Shown: positions 60,746 to 64,000 of the stretch, one piece after another | Layout: each line of letters begins with the position of its first letter | Numbering within the stretch: the first letter of the stretch is position 1 | DNA from: Mesorhabditis belari | Lineage: Eukaryota; Nematoda; Chromadorea; Rhabditida; Rhabditidae | Length of the DNA: 64,000 bases | Direction of reading: 5' to 3' | Assembly: GCA_958450365.1 (NCBI GenBank) | Contig: CAUEEP010000735.1 | Location: 315,501 to 379,500 of the forward strand | The notes under the pieces: model-generated | Seen by the model: only the letters and a program-made list of their open reading frames with translations | Told to the model about the DNA's origin: nothing | Database searches by the model: none | Translations under genes and position numbers: made by a program

Positions 60746-61613
60746 GATCCCCTACTCCAGAGGGAATTAACTCTGGCCTACAGAGGGAGTTAACTCTGGT
60801 CTAAAGAAGTCACGAAGCTTTCCAAGTTAGAACGCTTATGTTGGATGAATTGTCTATTAACAAGCAAGCAAGCATAGCAAGTCTCTATTAACTTTGTAGT
60901 AATATAGAAATCTTTCTTGTACCAATTTTCATTTGCTCACCTACTTATTTACATCTTTATCTTTCCCCTTTGCTGTTTGCCATTCAAAATCTCGTTACTA
61001 ATCTGCTCGAATAATTCAATTTTCCAAAAAAGACGCGGGTTTTTTTGGAAAATTGGATTATTCGAGCTCAATTAGCATAATCAAGAGCAAGTTTTTGAAA
61101 GAATCTGAAGAAGAATTTAATCTTTAAATTCTATTTTAGTCTGCGATAAATCATTTTATTTCATTTACTTTTAACCTCAACTTTTGCAATAATCAAAACT
61201 TTTCAAAAGGATCTTTTCTTGTTGAAACAAACTTGTTAATCTTTTCTTGATGTATCAATCTTTCTTTTTCTTTTTTCCCAGTCATTTTGAAGAAGATTTA
61301 ATTATTAAACTTACAGTAATTCCCAAGAAATATTTTCAACTAATTTTGCTTGCTTTTTTCCAAATTTCTTTAAAAATTCTCTGAGAAAACGAAAAAATTT
61401 CCCAGAAATTCGGATTACGATGGGCCTACATTTCCAAAGAAACTTGTTTTTGTGTGAAAACATGTGATGCGGATTTGTGGCTCTGTTTTGGTTGCATTAA
61501 ATTTGAGTCTCAAATCAGAACACACTTTTTTTTCAAGGATTTGTTGATTTGTTGAGAAAAGCGTTGAGGTCAATTTGAGATTTTCGAGGAAAATACATGC
61601 TTTTTTATATTTA
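60746..61613. other. Intergenic, nothing recognised
   Basis: AT-rich; an imperfect palindrome sits near 61005-61070 (CTCGAATAATTCAATTTTCC against GGAAAATTGGATTATTCGAG). Confidence 0.45.
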
Positions 61614-61990
61614 TTGGGTTGATAAGTGATGAGTCAATTTCAAACAGAAATTTCAATTCAATAAAGCCATCTAAATGCCGTTGAGACCAATCTAAATGCC
61701 GTTGAGGCCAATCTAAATATCGTTGAGGCCAATCTAAATTGTTTCCATCTTTTTCAATAAACTTTGTCCATTTTACTGGTAGAAAGCGAATTCCGCTTCT
61801 TCGGTTTTGACGCAAACCAATTTATTAGCCATTTTTTGACCACTTCTTCGGAAGCAAATTGTTTATTTGCCAAATCATTGCTCTTTTGCTGCCTACCTCG
61901 TTTCCACCGAAAAAAGATCAATTTAGTGAGTTGCATGTATAACAGTCTCCATACAAAGTCTTTATTTGCATACCTTTTTGGCTCGTTGAA
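61614..61990 (-). mobile_element. 3' end of a mariner transposon
   Basis: Minus-strand remnants of the transposase C-terminus: EEVVKKWLINWFASKPKK and RFLPVKWTKFIEKDG, matching the last helix region of mariners. A 21-bp tandem repeat (AAATGCCGTTGAGACCAATCT, about four copies, 61668-61742) has expanded inside. The outer end reads TTGGGTTGATAAGTGATGAG. Confidence 0.85.
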
Positions 61991-62109
61991 GCACGCACCA
62001 TCAACGACGAACCCTCAATCAATGCCCAAAGCATCCTAAAACACTGTTTTCCATGAGGTGCCTCAAATTGGTTGATTCGGTTTTACCAAGATACAAAGGG
62101 CTACCGTAA

Positions 62110-62790
62110 GCCGGAAATAGTACTCTTCGTTGGACGAAATAAAAATTTATTTATCATAAAATATAACGTGAGATCAAAACATAAGGCATCAACATAGCAA
62201 AAGTAAGTAATATTCAGAAGGTGCTAGAGGTTCTGTACCCATTTTTTGGTATCTTTTTCATCTTCAAAGTACTCTCCGACTGGGGGATTTTCCTTGATTG
62301 TAGAGCGAATGTAAGCGAGCATTTTCATTGTGTAAGCGAGCATTTTCATGCTCCAATCTGGCTTTTTTCAGATTGAGTCTTTTTGTCTCAAGTGCTTTAG
62401 CCAGATTCTACAATTGGTTACTGTATAGTTGAGAGTTAAGTGTTTACTTGCTATCCAATAACTCCCAATACTCTACACCAGCAGGATCCCAGTAATAGCG
62501 AGACGCTGGTCTTTCATAGGGTCAATTAAGGTATGAGGAACCCATTGTCCAAAAACAGATCTATAACCCAATTAAGTCAAATGATGTTCTACTGTAGGAT
62601 GATTCGCTGAAGGTCTTTTCCAAGTTCACGTCTAGTCTTCCGATTGTTTTTGCTTAATAGCTCCAATATTTTGTCAATTTCAACTTTAACCGGTCTTCCG
62701 GCTTTCGATCAGGGATTTGTCTCCATCTTTAAACTTGGGAAATCATCGATTACAGGGGGAGTCATGACCATATACTTTTGTTGATCTAGA
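62110..62790 (-). mobile_element. Degenerate mariner/Tc-type transposase remnant
   Basis: Pieces on the minus strand in transposase order: GRPVKVEIDKILELLSKNN (helix-turn-helix), FGQWVPHTLIDPMKDQRL (typical mariner linker), KKARLEHENARLHNENARLH (a duplicated HDNARPH-type catalytic motif), YFEDEKDTKKWVQNL (C-terminus). Frames differ and stops intervene. Confidence 0.7.
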
Positions 62791-62945
62791 GCTGTGATCT
62801 AGAGCTGTGATCTAGAGCTGTGATCTAGAACTGTGATCTAGCGCTGTGATCTAGCGCTGTGATCTAGAGCGGTGATCTAGAGCGGTGATCTAGAACTGTG
62901 ATCTAGAGTTTTGATCTAGAACTGTGATCTAGAACTGTGATCTAG
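62785..62945. repeat. 13-bp minisatellite (GCTGTGATCTAGA)
   Basis: About twelve copies with A/G variants. Confidence 0.95.
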
Positions 62946-64000
62946 AGCTAGACTTGAAGTTGAGTCTTTATCGAATTCATATAACATAACATGATAACTA
63001 TGTCTCTTTAGCAAATTTGCACTGATTTGGAGTAAGTAAAAGAAATGAGAAATCATGCCCAATCAATGAAAGTGTTTCAAAATAACGGAATTCTGTTATC
63101 TCTTTTACTGATAAACACTTAGAATCTACTAAAACTTTACGGCAAAATTTCCTTTCTTTCACGTAACTCTACTTATTGCCCAACCCAATACAGGGTGGCG
63201 CACAATTACCCGCACTCAGTTCAGATTCTCCAACTTAGCGAAGAGTCAAGCAAGTGACCTAATTCTTTCTTTTATTATCAAATTGAATATTTCTCCTGCA
63301 ATCTGTTTCCTGGATTTGATCAGAAAAGTTTCTAAACTTTTGCTAGAGCGCTGCAAAGTTGCGATACGCGATTCCTGCGGCGGAATTGCGATTTTCTGGT
63401 TTTTTAACCAGTTTCAATGCGTCAAAATCAAAAAAAAGAACCAGCTTCATTTACTCCTTTTTACTTATTGTTTCCAAAATCTAGCTAATTTTTACTAGAA
63501 AACAATGAATTTCGATTAGGGATCAAAGTTCAAAATATGAATTTGAACTGAGCACAATTGTGCCCAACCCTTTCCATACAATTCTATGCGTTCTGCATTC
63601 AGAATTCTCATTGTGAGCCCTGAATTGTGAGTCAGCACTGACATCAAAGTTTTCTAACTAGCAAACCGGCATTGGAATAGATCCCTGTTTTCTTTTTTTC
63701 TAGGTTCTAAAGTGCAACAGCACAAATGTGCTCGAAGCAAGAAAAGAGATTTTCAAGCAAAAAGTAGAACTTATGTGAACCCGGCAATTCGATCTTTCTT
63801 TTCCAAATCATTCATTCGATGAGGAAGGGATAAGCCTTTCCGATTCTTCTTTTTTCTCTTCCAATTTTGGATTCCCATGGATAAAAACATCGTTTCACTC
63901 TTTTTTTTCGATGTTTCTCCCATTGGATTTCAGTTTTTCCTTGTTTTTGTGTTTTGATGGATCTACGTGTTTTTTAGACATTCTTTGGCTTTTTGATTGG
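62946..64000. other. Right edge, nothing firm
   Basis: A Tc1-style phrase CAGGGTGGCGCACAATTACC at about 63193 next to CAACCCAATA may be a transposon end, but its partner is not visible. A 71-codon frame at 63283-63498 has no support. The last 300 bp are T-rich. Confidence 0.4.

Noticed and set aside
62266..62520. A coiled-coil or bZIP-like exon pair (KALETKRLNLKKARLEHENARL)
   Set aside because: In the surrounding order of fragments it fits a mariner transposase with a duplicated HDNARPH-like motif; splice phases for a separate gene do not match.

Overview
This window looks like nuclear DNA of a nematode. It is AT-rich, its genes are split by many short GT-AG introns (often 40-60 bp), and it carries families typical of nematodes: ABF-type eight-cysteine defensins, a GH5 cellulase fused to a CBM2 module (the kind found in plant-feeding and some free-living nematodes), LITAF-domain proteins and many mariner/Tc1 elements. 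The species cannot be told from sequence alone. All gene models below were built by reading splice sites and reading frames by eye.

Layout, left to right. 0-5.5 kb: the 5' part of a secreted matrix metalloproteinase (minus), an ABF-like defensin exon (plus) and a divergent protein kinase with a long serine-rich tail (minus). 6.7-10.4 kb: a GH5-CBM2 cellulase (minus), then a scrap of a second cellulase copy and a scrap of a second kinase tail. 11-14.7 kb: a 12-exon MAP-kinase-like gene (minus) with a mariner in one intron. 15-20 kb: duplicated and chimeric pieces of that gene's 5' end. 17.2 kb: a small secreted cysteine-rich protein. 20.3-33 kb: three paralogues of a very small secreted CC-type cysteine peptide, a 498-residue single-exon protein ending in a CaaX-like motif, and a compact kinase (25.6-27.0 kb) with a broken inverted copy 2.7 kb away. 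34-34.7 kb: the 3' part of an avidin-like gene. 36.7-41 kb: a seven-exon LITAF gene. 48-49 kb: a second LITAF gene. 52 kb: a complete ABF-type defensin. 54 kb: a LITAF pseudogene. 54.75-59.3 kb: a CR1/L2-like LINE inserted into a mariner-type MITE. 59.4-60.5 kb: an unidentified multi-exon gene. From 60.6 kb on there are mainly decayed mariner copies, a tRNA-like repeat and tandem repeats.

The genes do not form a single pathway. Two themes recur. One is secreted products (protease, cellulase, defensins, cysteine-rich peptides, avidin-like protein), fitting feeding, defence or effector roles; this is inference. The other is local duplication with decay: kinase, LITAF, cellulase and peptide genes all have copies or fragments nearby, and transposons sit in introns, at gene ends and inside each other. 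The 2.6-5.5 kb and 25.6-27.0 kb kinases share five introns at equivalent places and phases, so they are paralogues.
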